Position numbers and translations under genes: made by a program
Notes under the pieces: generated by a model
The model's input: only the letters and a program-made list of their open reading frames with translations
The model's database searches: none
Told to the model about the DNA's origin: nothing
Source of the DNA: Nocardia bhagyanarayanae
GTDB lineage: Bacteria; Actinomycetota; Actinomycetes; Mycobacteriales; Mycobacteriaceae
Length of the DNA stretch: 64,000 nt
Reading direction: 5' to 3'
Assembly (NCBI RefSeq): GCF_006716565.1
Contig: NZ_VFPG01000002.1
Coordinates: 682,001-746,000 of the forward strand
Part shown: piece by piece, positions 9,565 to 18,673 of the stretch
Layout: every line of letters starts with the position of its first letter
Numbering within the stretch: the stretch's first letter is position 1

Positions 9565-9570
9565 ACGCTA
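9565..9570 (-). promoter_or_regulatory. -10 element of cobU (TAGCGT)
   Basis: TAGCGT on the minus strand ends 6 nt before the GTG, so cobU mRNA is probably leaderless. Confidence 0.5.
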
Positions 9571-10119
9571 TCAACCGTCCCGCCCGCGCCCTCCCCGCGA
9601 CTTCCGGCGGAATGCTGGCGGCCCGGCCCGGCCTAGCGGCAAGCTCGGCATCGACGAGTTGTCGTGGGGTGGCGACTCGGGCATCGGCTTGCAGGCCTCG
9701 CTCGACAGAGCCGCCGCTGGAGTCTTCGCCAGTCTCGCCAACACCGGCGGCGAGCTCGAGCGCCTCGACCGGCTTACTGCGGGCCTCGATCGCCATGCTC
9801 GCTGACCGCGGGGAGGCTAGCGGCGATCCGGGCCGCTCGTACGGCAGTGGCGAAGCAGTCGGGCACGGGTGCCCGGCGTGCTCGCCGAACTTGGACGTCT
9901 CGGTGCTCGAGCTACTGTTCGCCACGAGTCCCGCGAGAGCCGGTCGTGGAGCCACTGAGGGTGGTCGGTGGCCCAGAGTTGGCTGATCCGACTCTGCCGC
10001 GTCGCACACCTACTGATCGCATCCGCCGCACGGCCTGAGCGGTGCCAATCGCGAACGACTGCCCGGAGACCACTGCGGGCGCTGGCGGTTGCGGGGTGAG
10101 ACGCGCGAACGCGACCCAC
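9571..10119. other. Gene-free stretch
   Basis: Open frames exist but none shows a domain or good start. This may be decayed sequence leading into the tandem repeats. Confidence 0.5.
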
Positions 10120-10620
10120 CGGTCTCGGCCTTGCGGCCAGCCCCGTCCGCGTGGTCCGGGCCTTGGGGTCAGTCCTACCCGCAGGTCTGGGTCTTGCGGC
10201 CAGCGGCGTCCGCGTGGTCTGGGCCTTGGGGTCAGTCCTACCCGCAGGTCTGGGTCTTGCGGCCAGCGGCGTCCGCGTGGTCTGGGCCTTGGGGTCAGTC
10301 CTACCCGCAGGTCTGGGTCTTGCGGCCAGCGGCGTCCGCGTGGTCTGGGCCTTGGGGTCAGTCCTACCCGCAGGTCTGGGCCTTGTGGCCAGCGGCGTCG
10401 GCGGTGGTTTGGGCCTTGTGGCCAGCGGCGTCGGCGGTGGTCTGGGCCTTGTGGCCAGCGGCGTCGGCGGTGGTCTGGGCCTTGTGGCCAGCCGCGTCGG
10501 CAGTGGGCTCGGCCTTGCGGCCAGCGTGTCCGGAGCGGATTCGACCTTGCGGCCAGCTCCGCCCGCAGTGGTCTCGACCTCGCGGCCAGCACCGCCCGCA
10601 GCGGATTCACTTGCTCAGGC
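10120..10620. repeat. Tandem repeat island: four 63-bp units then about seven 33-bp units
   Basis: TTGCGGCCAG recurs at 10131, 10194, 10257 and 10320 (period 63). From 10383 a related TTGTGGCCAG unit recurs at 10416, 10449, 10482 and 10515 (period 33), then decays to about 10610. Each 63-bp unit is two diverged ~31-33-bp halves. Both periods are multiples of three, so long frames stay open on both strands. No start with a ribosome site was found. Confidence 0.9.
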
Positions 10621-10670
10621 CGCTGCCGGAAGGGCTCGGCCACCCAATCCGTAGCAATCGGGCGAATAGC

Positions 10671-11645
10671 TCAGCTCGTCGGCGCGGTGGCACCGAAACG
10701 GCGGCGGTATTCCGTCGGCGAGATGCCGACCAAGCGCTGGAAGTGGTGGCGGAGCAGGGCGCCGGAGCCGAAGCCGGCGCGGGCGGCGATCTGCTCGAGA
10801 CCCTGTTCGGTGTCTTCCAGCAGGTGCTTGGCGTACAGAACGCGCTGGTTGGTGAGCCATTTCACCGGTGTCGTCCCCGTCTCGGCGGCGAAGCGGCGGG
10901 CGAAGGTGCGCGTGGACATCATCGAGCGCGCGGCCAGGTCCTCGATGGTGTGCGGCAGATCCAGGTTCTCGCCCATCCATTGCAAGGTGGCGGCGAGGCT
11001 GTCGGAGGTGCAGGCGGGGACCGGGCGTTCGATGAACTGGCGTTGCCCCCCGTCGCGCTGCGGCGGCACGACCATGCGGCGGGCGATGCCGTTGGCGGCG
11101 GCGCTGCCGATCTCCCTCCGCACCAGGTGCAGACAGGCGTCGATGCCCGCGGCGGTGCCCGCGCTGGTGATGAGGTTGCCCTCGTCGACGAAGAGCACGT
11201 CTGGGTCGACGGTGGCGGACGGGTAGCGCGCGGCGAGCTGGTCGACGTAGCGCCAGTGCGTGGTGCATTTGCGTCCGTCGAGCAGACCGGCCGCGCCCGC
11301 GACGAACGCGCCCGAGCAGACGGTCAGGATGATGGCGCCGGCGTCGGACGCCTCGCGCACAGCGTCGACGATCCGGGGATCGAGTCCGTCCGACAGCGCG
11401 GTGGCGGGCGCGGCGGGGATGGCGACCAGATCCGCCTTGGGGAGTTCGTCCAGCGCGAACTCCGGTGTGATCGTCACGCCGGGCGTGGTGGAGCGGAGCG
11501 CGCGGCCCGGTTCGGCGCCGCAGACCTTGAAGTCGAAGCCGGGCAGTCCGTCGGCGGTGCGGTCGAGCCCGAAGACCTCGCACACCACGCCGAACTCGAA
11601 CATGGCCAGCTTCTCGAACAGCACGACGGCGACCTTCGACAGCAT
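10671..11645 (-). CDS. GlxA-type transcriptional regulator (DJ-1/PfpI domain plus AraC helix-turn-helix)
   Basis: A 324-aa protein. Residues ~1-185 form a DJ-1/PfpI-like fold with VCSGAFVAGAAGLLDGRKCTTHW around the nucleophile-elbow cysteine. Residues ~225-320 carry two AraC helix-turn-helices (TIEDLAARSMMSTRTFARRF and LEQIAARAGFGSGALLRHHF). ATG at 11645 is fixed by a TACCCT box 6 nt upstream. The target is unknown. A 51-aa membrane micro-ORF is divergent from it. Confidence 0.9.
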   Translation of the reverse strand: MLSKVAVVLFEKLAMFEFGVVCEVFGLDRTADGLPGFDFKVCGAEPGRALRSTTPGVTITPEFALDELPKADLVAIPAAPATALSDGLDPRIVDAVREASDAGAIILTVCSGAFVAGAAGLLDGRKCTTHWRYVDQLAARYPSATVDPDVLFVDEGNLITSAGTAAGIDACLHLVRREIGSAAANGIARRMVVPPQRDGGQRQFIERPVPACTSDSLAATLQWMGENLDLPHTIEDLAARSMMSTRTFARRFAAETGTTPVKWLTNQRVLYAKHLLEDTEQGLEQIAARAGFGSGALLRHHFQRLVGISPTEYRRRFGATAPTS

Positions 11646-11651
11646 GCTCCG

Positions 11652-11657
11652 AGGGTA
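11652..11657 (-). promoter_or_regulatory. -10 element of the GlxA-type regulator (TACCCT)
   Basis: TACCCT on the minus strand ends 6 nt before the ATG at 11645: leaderless arrangement. Confidence 0.5.
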
Positions 11658-11731
11658 CCTGGCCGGATTTTTACGAACAATGGCTTCACTGCCACTTTCG
11701 GCGGAAAGTTTATAGGCGAAAAATTTCTGCC

Positions 11732-11887
11732 ATGTTGACTTTCCTTCTTCTCGCGATCGTCGTGGTAGCTGTTTCCGTCCTCTTGGCGCGTGGGCGCGGA
11801 CTCGCCGGTTCTGCCCAGGTGGTCGACCGGGACGCGCAGCGCCTGCAAGCCGAGCTGAACGCCATTCGCTTCTCGCACCACCGCTGA
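11732..11887 (+). CDS. Putative 51-aa single-pass membrane micro-protein
   Basis: The ORF encodes MLTFLLLAIVVVAVSVLLAR, a 17-residue hydrophobic helix closed by Arg residues, then a charged amphipathic tail (VDRDAQRLQAELNAIR). Most codons end in G or C like the neighbours. It is divergent from the GlxA-type regulator, which may control it, and a strong hairpin follows 9 nt after the stop. Ribosome site is weak. No family is recognised; the layout resembles small bitopic proteins that bind larger membrane partners (inference). Confidence 0.55.
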   Translation: MLTFLLLAIVVVAVSVLLARGRGLAGSAQVVDRDAQRLQAELNAIRFSHHR

Positions 11888-11896
11888 GAACGAAAA

Positions 11897-11928
11897 CGGC
11901 CGTTCGCGGCACTCGCCACGAACGGCCG
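11897..11928. terminator. Bidirectional hairpin between micro-ORF and DUF3043 gene
   Basis: CGGCCGTTCG and CGAACGGCCG form a perfect 10-bp stem with a 12-nt loop between convergent genes. Confidence 0.7.
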
Positions 11929-11971
11929 AACTCGAGAATGCGGTGGTCGGCGACGAGCCGACGCGAACCTT

Positions 11972-12643
11972 TTACACCGCGTCGCCTGGCGACACCCGCG
12001 GCTTCGGCGCCCGCATCTTGCGGATCTGCGAGGCGCGGACGAAGGCGTACCAGCCGAGACGGAAGCCGGTGTCGGTGTTCTCGGGGAACCGCTCGCGGAC
12101 CCGGTTGTTCACGATCCGGCCGAGGACGACGCCCTCGACCCCCATGAACAGCATCATCACCAGCATGGCCAACGTCACGATCGTCTGCAGGCCGGGCGCG
12201 GCAAACATCGACATGATCAACACCAGCGCCATCGGCATGAACAGGCCGACGAGGTTGCGCCGGGCGTCGACGAGATCGCGCACGTAGGCGCGGACCGGAC
12301 CCTGGTCGCGCGGCAGCAGGTACTTGTCCTCGCCCGCGAGCATGCGAGCCCGGCGCTCCTGGGCCGCCTGCCTGCGCTCGGCGCTCGCGGCCTTGCGCTC
12401 CGCTTTGGTGCCGCGGTTGGCCTTGCGACGGGCCCTGGCCTCCTTGGCGGTCAACGGTGCGGGAGCGACCGGCCCGCGCCGCTTGCCTTCGGCCTCACGG
12501 CGTTTCGGGGTGGGACGGCCCTTGCCCGGGGTGAGCGTGGGCGTCGTCTTGGTGGTGATGGCGGTCGAGCCGCCGTCCGCGTCCGCCGTGGTGTCGGCGA
12601 TCGCGTCGGTGGTGCTGGACTCGCCGCGACGGAACAATTTCAC
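11972..12643 (-). CDS. DUF3043 membrane protein
   Basis: The 223-aa protein has a disordered, Lys/Arg/Thr-rich N-terminal half (to ~100), a conserved block KYLLPRDQGPVRAYVRDLVDARRN, two membrane helices (residues ~132-152 and ~155-176) and a basic tail. This matches the DUF3043 family kept next to the erpA-like gene in mycobacteria. The function is unknown. GTG at 12643 has a TAGCCT box 7 nt upstream. It is divergent from erpA. Confidence 0.85.
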   Translation of the reverse strand: MKLFRRGESSTTDAIADTTADADGGSTAITTKTTPTLTPGKGRPTPKRREAEGKRRGPVAPAPLTAKEARARRKANRGTKAERKAASAERRQAAQERRARMLAGEDKYLLPRDQGPVRAYVRDLVDARRNLVGLFMPMALVLIMSMFAAPGLQTIVTLAMLVMMLFMGVEGVVLGRIVNNRVRERFPENTDTGFRLGWYAFVRASQIRKMRAPKPRVSPGDAV

Positions 12644-12650
12644 AGCAACC

Positions 12651-12656
12651 AGGCTA
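12651..12656 (-). promoter_or_regulatory. -10 element of the DUF3043 gene (TAGCCT)
   Basis: TAGCCT on the minus strand ends 7 nt before the GTG at 12643. Confidence 0.5.
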
Positions 12657-12832
12657 TTCGATGCGCCAGCCAGCCGGAAATGCGGTCGTGGGTTGCGCCA
12701 CCGAACACCGAGGTTGTGTCAACCCGCGAGTAGCCGAGTGGCAAGATGGGGAATAGCAGCCCGCTGAGTGGCGTTGACTCCACGAGCCGTGCGCTGTTCA
12801 CGGGTTGACCACAGCTGTCCTTAGGAGAGTTC

Positions 12833-13183
12833 ATGACTGTGCCGAACGAGACGACCACCCACGGTGTGACGCTGACCGATGCCGCCGCCTCGAAGGCCAA
12901 GGCGCTGCTGGATCAGGAGGGCCGCGACGACCTGGCGCTGCGCATCGCGGTGCAGCCCGGTGGTTGTGCGGGCCTGCGGTACCAGCTCTTCTTCGACGAC
13001 CGCTCGCTCGACGGCGACCTGACCGTCGACTTCGGCGGCGTCACCTTGGCTGTCGACCGGATGAGCGCTCCCTACGTGCAGGGCGCCTCGATCGACTTCG
13101 TCGACACCATCGAGAAGCAGGGTTTCACCATCGACAACCCGAACGCCACGGGCTCCTGCGCCTGCGGCGACTCCTTCAACTGA
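12833..13183 (+). CDS. erpA: A-type iron-sulfur carrier (ErpA/HesB family)
   Basis: A 116-aa protein with the three conserved cysteines: GGCAGLRYQL near residue 44 and the C-terminal CAC in GSCACGDSFN. It carries Fe-S clusters to target enzymes, which suits a neighbourhood of Rieske and other Fe-S proteins. The ATG follows TTAGGAGAG with 6-nt spacing. The ortholog is found in the same place next to adoK and asnB in mycobacteria. Confidence 0.93.
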   Translation: MTVPNETTTHGVTLTDAAASKAKALLDQEGRDDLALRIAVQPGGCAGLRYQLFFDDRSLDGDLTVDFGGVTLAVDRMSAPYVQGASIDFVDTIEKQGFTIDNPNATGSCACGDSFN

Positions 13184-13323
13184 CCCGCGAGAGGGCGTAC
13201 CTCCGCCTTCTCCGGCCATGCGCGGGGCTGTCGACCGACTTCGTCGGGCTGCGCCGATCAGCGCGCGCGTTCGCTGGCGGTATGCAGGGCTGTCGACGAC
13301 TTGCGTCCGGCCGCGCCAGCTGA

Positions 13324-14394
<1,071 letters not shown>

Positions 14395-14439
14395 ATGTCG
14401 CCTGTGCCGCGTCCGCAATGGTCGGCGCGGTGACCGACC

Positions 14440-14528
14440 GAAGGTCACCTTCATCCCGCCAGACCGAGTGGATGTGACCTTCACTCGCCCGGCCTGCGTG
14501 GCCGGTGAACCGACCGAAGGTGACCTTC
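14440..14528. repeat. Palindromic words GAAGGTSACCTTC in the adoK-asnB spacer
   Basis: GAAGGTCACCTTC (14440-14452) and GAAGGTGACCTTC (14516-14528) are palindromes around one central base, both within the longer word ACCGAAGGTSACCTTCAT. A partial copy (GTGACCTTCAC) lies at about 14474. They fall in a 356-bp gap between convergent genes. Confidence 0.7.
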
Positions 14529-14676
14529 ATCGCGGTGGGCCGACTGGTGGTGGCCTTTGGTCGGATGGCCGTCCGTCGAAGGCGGCCGTATCGGACGAAT
14601 CCGTCCTGCCGGATCTCGCCGCCTGACCAGTCCGCGCTGCCCATCGGATGACGCGGGACTCCTGCCGCGTAGAGCA

Positions 14677-14710
14677 CAGCGCCTCTCGGTCCACCGACCG
14701 AGAGGCGCTG
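14677..14710. terminator. Bidirectional terminator between adoK and asnB
   Basis: CAGCGCCTCTCGGT and ACCGAGAGGCGCTG make a perfect 14-bp stem with a 6-nt loop between convergent genes. Confidence 0.85.
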
Positions 14711-14750
14711 TCGTGTGCGGGGCTTTACGAAGCCGTGCGTTTGCGGCCCT

Positions 14751-16694
14751 TTACAGCGAGACCGGGTACACCGGCTCCTGGATCTCCGGCTTGATCCGAT
14801 CCTCGACGAAGATGCCGTGCCACACCATGAACACCAGCAGCGTCCACAGCCGCCTGCTGTGGTCGGAACGACCGGCGCGGTGGTCGTCGAGCATGGTCTT
14901 GATCGCGGCCTTGTCCAGCAGGTGGTCGGTCTGCGAGTCGGCGATCTGCGCCTGCGCCCAGTCGTAGAGTTCGGTGCCGCGCAGCCAGTGCCGCAGCGGA
15001 ACCGGGAAGCCCAGCTTGGCGCGGTGCAGCACGTGCGGGGGCACGATGCCCTCCAGCGCCTGGCGCAGCGCGTACTTGGTGGTCTCCTTGGTGATCTTCT
15101 GCTCGAAGGGCAGCTGCTCGGCGACCTTCAGCACCTCGGCGTCCAGGAACGGCACGCGCAGCTCGAGCGAGTTGGCCATGGTCATCTTGTCGGCCTTGAC
15201 CAGGATGTCGCCGCGCAACCAGGTGAACAGGTCCAGGTGCTGCATCCGCGCGACCGGGTCCCAGCCGCGGGACTGGGCGTAGAGCGGGGCGGTGACGTCC
15301 TGGTGGGTCCACTCGGGACGGAATTCGCGCAGCACGGCGCGCAGCTGAGCGTCGTTGAAGCTGCGGGCGTTGCCGTAGTAGCGCTCCTCCAGCGTGAGCG
15401 AGCCGCGGTGCAGCAGGCTCTTGCCGCGGGTGCCGTCCGGAATGCGGTCGGAGAGCTTGCCCGCCAGCTTGCGCACACCCTTCGGCAGATACTCGAACGG
15501 CTTGAGCGACAACGGTTCCCGGTAGATGGTGTAACCGCCGAACAGCTCGTCGGCGCCCTCGCCGGAGAGCACCACCTTGACGTGCTTGCGCGCCTCCTTG
15601 GCGACGAAGTACAGCGGAACCAGCGCGGGGTCGGCCACCGGGTCGTCCAGGTACCAGACGATCTCGGGGATGGCGGCGGCGAATTCGGCGGGGGAGACCA
15701 CCTTCACGATGTGGCGCGCGCCGATCGCCTCGGCGCTCTCGGCGGCCACGTCCACCTCGGAGTAGCCCTCGCGCTCGAAGCCGGTGGTGAAGGTGATCAG
15801 CTTCGGGTTGTGCCGCATGGCCAGCGCCGCGACCGCGGTGGAGTCGATGCCGCCGGACAGGAACGACCCGACCGTCACGTCGGCGCGCATGTGCTTGGCG
15901 ACCGAGTCCTCGAGCGCCGCCGCGATCTCGCGGTAGCGGGCGGCTTCCGAACCCGCTGCGAACGGACGCACCTTGAAGCCGGGCCGGAAGTAGCGCGTGA
16001 ACTCCGGCTCCGCGCCGGGACGGACCGTCGCGTAGGTGCCCGACTCCAGCCGCCGGACGCCCTTGTGCAGCGTCTCGGGCTCCGGCACGTACTGCAACAC
16101 CGTGTAGTGCTCCAGCGCGCGCGGGTCCAGCTCGTCGGAGGACCGTAGCGCGGGCAGCAGGTCGAGCAGGCTCTTCTTCTCGCTGCCGAAGGCAGTGCCG
16201 CCGGGGCCGGTGGCCAGGAACAGCGGCTTGATGCCGAACGGATCGCGGGCCAGGAACAGCTCGCTGGTCTCCGTGTCCCAGATCGCGAAGGCGAACATGC
16301 CGCGCAGTCGCCGCACGGCCTCGGCGCCCCAGTAGTGGAAGGCCGCGACGATCGCCTCGCTGTCGCCCTCGGTGGCGAACATCTTCCCGTCCGGGAACTC
16401 GGCGCCGTGCGCCGCGGCCAGCTCCTCGCGCAGCTCGATGTAGTTGTAGATCTCGCCGTTGAAGGTCAGCGCGTAGCGTTCCGGGTTCTCGGCGGGCCCC
16501 CAGCGCAGCGGCTGGTGCGAGTGCTCGATATCGATGATCGACAGGCGGTTGAAGCCGAAGACCAGGTGGTCGTCGTGCCAGGTGCCGCGCTCGTCGGGGC
16601 CGCGGTGGCGCATGCAGTGCAGCGCGTTGTAGACCTGGTCGACCACGTCGGATGTCGCCGCGTCAGATGTCAGGAATCCGAGCAGTCCGCACAC
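14751..16694 (-). CDS. asnB: Asparagine synthase (glutamine-hydrolysing)
   Basis: This 647-aa enzyme starts GTG-TGC, giving the N-terminal nucleophile cysteine after Met removal (CGLLGFL). The class II glutaminase domain (to ~210) has NGEIYNY; the synthetase domain has the pyrophosphatase loop SGGIDST near residue 280 and GEGADELFGGY. Aspartate, glutamine and ATP give asparagine. The 75 extra residues possible upstream are rejected because Cys must follow the start. Divergent from ctaC, as in M. tuberculosis. Confidence 0.95.
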   Translation of the reverse strand: MCGLLGFLTSDAATSDVVDQVYNALHCMRHRGPDERGTWHDDHLVFGFNRLSIIDIEHSHQPLRWGPAENPERYALTFNGEIYNYIELREELAAAHGAEFPDGKMFATEGDSEAIVAAFHYWGAEAVRRLRGMFAFAIWDTETSELFLARDPFGIKPLFLATGPGGTAFGSEKKSLLDLLPALRSSDELDPRALEHYTVLQYVPEPETLHKGVRRLESGTYATVRPGAEPEFTRYFRPGFKVRPFAAGSEAARYREIAAALEDSVAKHMRADVTVGSFLSGGIDSTAVAALAMRHNPKLITFTTGFEREGYSEVDVAAESAEAIGARHIVKVVSPAEFAAAIPEIVWYLDDPVADPALVPLYFVAKEARKHVKVVLSGEGADELFGGYTIYREPLSLKPFEYLPKGVRKLAGKLSDRIPDGTRGKSLLHRGSLTLEERYYGNARSFNDAQLRAVLREFRPEWTHQDVTAPLYAQSRGWDPVARMQHLDLFTWLRGDILVKADKMTMANSLELRVPFLDAEVLKVAEQLPFEQKITKETTKYALRQALEGIVPPHVLHRAKLGFPVPLRHWLRGTELYDWAQAQIADSQTDHLLDKAAIKTMLDDHRAGRSDHSRRLWTLLVFMVWHGIFVEDRIKPEIQEPVYPVSL

Positions 16695-17094
16695 GGTGTC
16701 GGCAACCTCGTTTCTCCGGTGGGGACGCCACACGTTCGGGCGTCCGGAATGGCTGGGGGTGCTGCGGCGCGCGCCACGCACACCGCGGGCCGAAATGTTG
16801 TGTCCGAGTATGCCGCACGCGGGAGATTCGCGCGGCGCGCGCATCCTGTCCTGCGCGGATGCGCTGGTGGCCGCCCTCGCGCCCGCCCCGGCGGAGTGTC
16901 GAACACGACCCGACGACAAGGAGGACGCCGGTTTGGTCTACGCTGCGTAGTACTCAGGCCATTCTCAGGCGACGCGTGCGCGGAGTCGGATGCCCGCCGG
17001 AACGGCCTGACATGTGCTTGGAATGTGTCGTCAGGGCGGATCGCGGCCCCGGCGGCGCACTGTCGGAATGTGTGGCGACCAGGAAGGCGTGAGC
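16695..17094. promoter_or_regulatory. Divergent asnB/ctaC control region with palindrome CTACGC-T-GCGTAG (16938-16950)
   Basis: The 400-bp gap carries the promoters of both genes. The 13-bp palindrome at 16938-16950 overlaps TAGTACT and could be an operator. No start is obvious for other genes. Confidence 0.35.
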
Positions 17095-18186
17095 GTGGCG
17101 CACAAGGCGAGCGAAGAGATCGGGGCACGACCCGTGAAGGGTCGGCAGGGCCGCGTCCTTCGGCGGGCCGGGCTGGCGGTGTCCTTGGGGATCACCGCGA
17201 TGCTCGTCTCGGGCTGCTCGATCGACAATGTTTGGCTGCGGTTCGGCTGGCCCTCGGGTGTCACGCCGCAGGCCACCCGGATGCGGGAGCTGTGGACCTG
17301 GTCGGTCGTCGCCGCGCTGGCGATGGGTGTGCTGGTCTGGGGTCTGACCTTCTGGACGATCGCGTTCCACCGCAAGAAGAAGGACTCCCCTGAGTTCCCG
17401 CGGCAGACCGGCTACAACGTGCCGCTCGAGCTGACCTACACGGCGATCCCGTTCGTCATCATCGCCGTGCTGTTCTACTTCACCGTGGTCGTGCAGAACT
17501 ACGTCCACGAGAAGGTCGACAACCCCGACGTGACGGTCGACGTCACCGCCTTCCAGTGGAACTGGAAGTTCGGCTACCGCGAGGTCGACTTCAAGGATGG
17601 CTACCAGTTCAACGGCATCGACTCCGCACGCGAGGACGCCGCGCAGGAGCAGCTGGCGGAGTACGAGGAGCGGACCAAGGACGGTCACCCGCAGCCGGGC
17701 CCGGTGCACGGCAAGCCGGAGAACGACATCCTGTCCTTCCTGCACTACGACACCGTCGAGACCGTCGGCTCCAGCAGCGAGATCCCGGTTCTGGTGCTGC
17801 CGACCGGCAAGGTCATCGAGTTCCAGCTCGCCGCCGCCGACGTGATCCACTCCTTCTGGGTGCCGGAGTTCCTGTTCAAGCGCGACGTGATGCCGAACCC
17901 GAAGGAAAACCAGTCGGACAACGTCTTCCAGATCACCAAGATCGAGAAGGAAGGCGCGTTCGTCGGCCGCTGCGCCGAGATGTGCGGTACCTTCCACTCG
18001 ATGATGAACTTCGAGGTCCGCGCCGTTTCGCCGGAGAAGTTCACCCGGTACCTGGACGAGCGTCGCGCGGGCAAGACCAACGCCCAGGCGCTCGAGGCCA
18101 TCGGTGAGTCCCCCGTCGCCACCTCTACCCGGCCGTTCAACACCGACCGCTCGGTCAAGAGCGCGGCCGCGCCCGAGACCAAGTGA
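17095..18186 (+). CDS. ctaC: Cytochrome c oxidase subunit II (CuA subunit of aa3 oxidase)
   Basis: A 363-aa lipoprotein-type subunit: lipobox LVSGC near residue 42, two membrane helices (~65-90 and ~117-140) and a cupredoxin domain. CuA ligands are visible: a His near residue 250 (DVIHSFWVPE) and CAEMCGTFHSMM near 293-304. It accepts electrons from the cytochrome bcc complex. GTG at 17095 follows AGGAAGG; a GTG two codons earlier is possible. The loop after FQWNWKFGY is enlarged, as in other mycolate-type actinobacteria. Confidence 0.95.
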   Translation: MAHKASEEIGARPVKGRQGRVLRRAGLAVSLGITAMLVSGCSIDNVWLRFGWPSGVTPQATRMRELWTWSVVAALAMGVLVWGLTFWTIAFHRKKKDSPEFPRQTGYNVPLELTYTAIPFVIIAVLFYFTVVVQNYVHEKVDNPDVTVDVTAFQWNWKFGYREVDFKDGYQFNGIDSAREDAAQEQLAEYEERTKDGHPQPGPVHGKPENDILSFLHYDTVETVGSSSEIPVLVLPTGKVIEFQLAAADVIHSFWVPEFLFKRDVMPNPKENQSDNVFQITKIEKEGAFVGRCAEMCGTFHSMMNFEVRAVSPEKFTRYLDERRAGKTNAQALEAIGESPVATSTRPFNTDRSVKSAAAPETK

Positions 18187-18199
18187 GGACTGATCTGAC

Positions 18200-18616
18200 A
18201 TGAAGATCGAAGCGCGCATTTTCGAACTGCTCACGGTGTTCTTCATCATCGTGGGCGTCGTGTACGGCTTCTTCACCGCCCAGTCGCGCACCGGCGTCGA
18301 GTGGGCGGGCACCACCGCGATCGTGCTGACCGCGGGCCTGTCGCTGATCATCGGCACCTACTTCCGGTTCGTCGCCCGTCGTCTGGACCTGCGTCCGGAG
18401 GACTACGAGGACGCCGAGATCGTGGACGGCGCAGGCGACCTCGGCTTCTTCTCGCCGGGCAGCTTCTGGCCCATCACCCTGGCGGCCGCCGGTTCGGTCA
18501 CCGCCCTCGGCCTGGCCTTCTTCGAGCCGTGGCTGATCGCGGTCGGCGTGCTGTGCGTGCTCGCCGCGGCGGCGGGCCTGGTGTTCGAGTACCACGTCGG
18601 TCCCGAGAAGCACTGA
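18200..18616 (+). CDS. ctaF: Cytochrome c oxidase polypeptide 4 (actinobacterial CtaF)
   Basis: The 138-aa protein has four predicted membrane helices and the motif [13 protein letters not shown] typical of actinobacterial subunit IV. It begins 13 bp after ctaC and is part of the aa3 oxidase in the bcc-aa3 supercomplex. A strong terminator follows. Confidence 0.93.
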   Translation: MKIEARIFELLTVFFIIVGVVYGFFTAQSRTGVEWAGTTAIVLTAGLSLIIGTYFRFVARRLDLRPEDYEDAEIVDGAGDLGFFSPGSFWPITLAAAGSVTALGLAFFEPWLIAVGVLCVLAAAAGLVFEYHVGPEKH

Positions 18617-18625
18617 GCGTAAGCA

Positions 18626-18661
18626 CGAAGCGCCCCACCGGTTCTCCGGTGGGGCGCTTCG
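18626..18661. terminator. Terminator after ctaF
   Basis: CGAAGCGCCCCACCGG and CCGGTGGGGCGCTTCG form a perfect 16-bp stem with the loop TTCT. It also serves the convergent SDR-like gene. Confidence 0.88.
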
Positions 18662-18673
18662 CTGTTTCCGGGT

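Noticed and set aside
9559..9700. Cobalamin riboswitch before cobU
   Set aside because: No B12-box-like sequence seen and the promoter leaves no leader.
10120..10620. CRISPR-like array
   Set aside because: Units are contiguous tandem repeats with no unique spacers and no cas genes nearby.
9912..11738. Long frames through the 63/33-bp array
   Set aside because: Repeat translation only; the plus-strand frame also runs antisense through the GlxA-type regulator.
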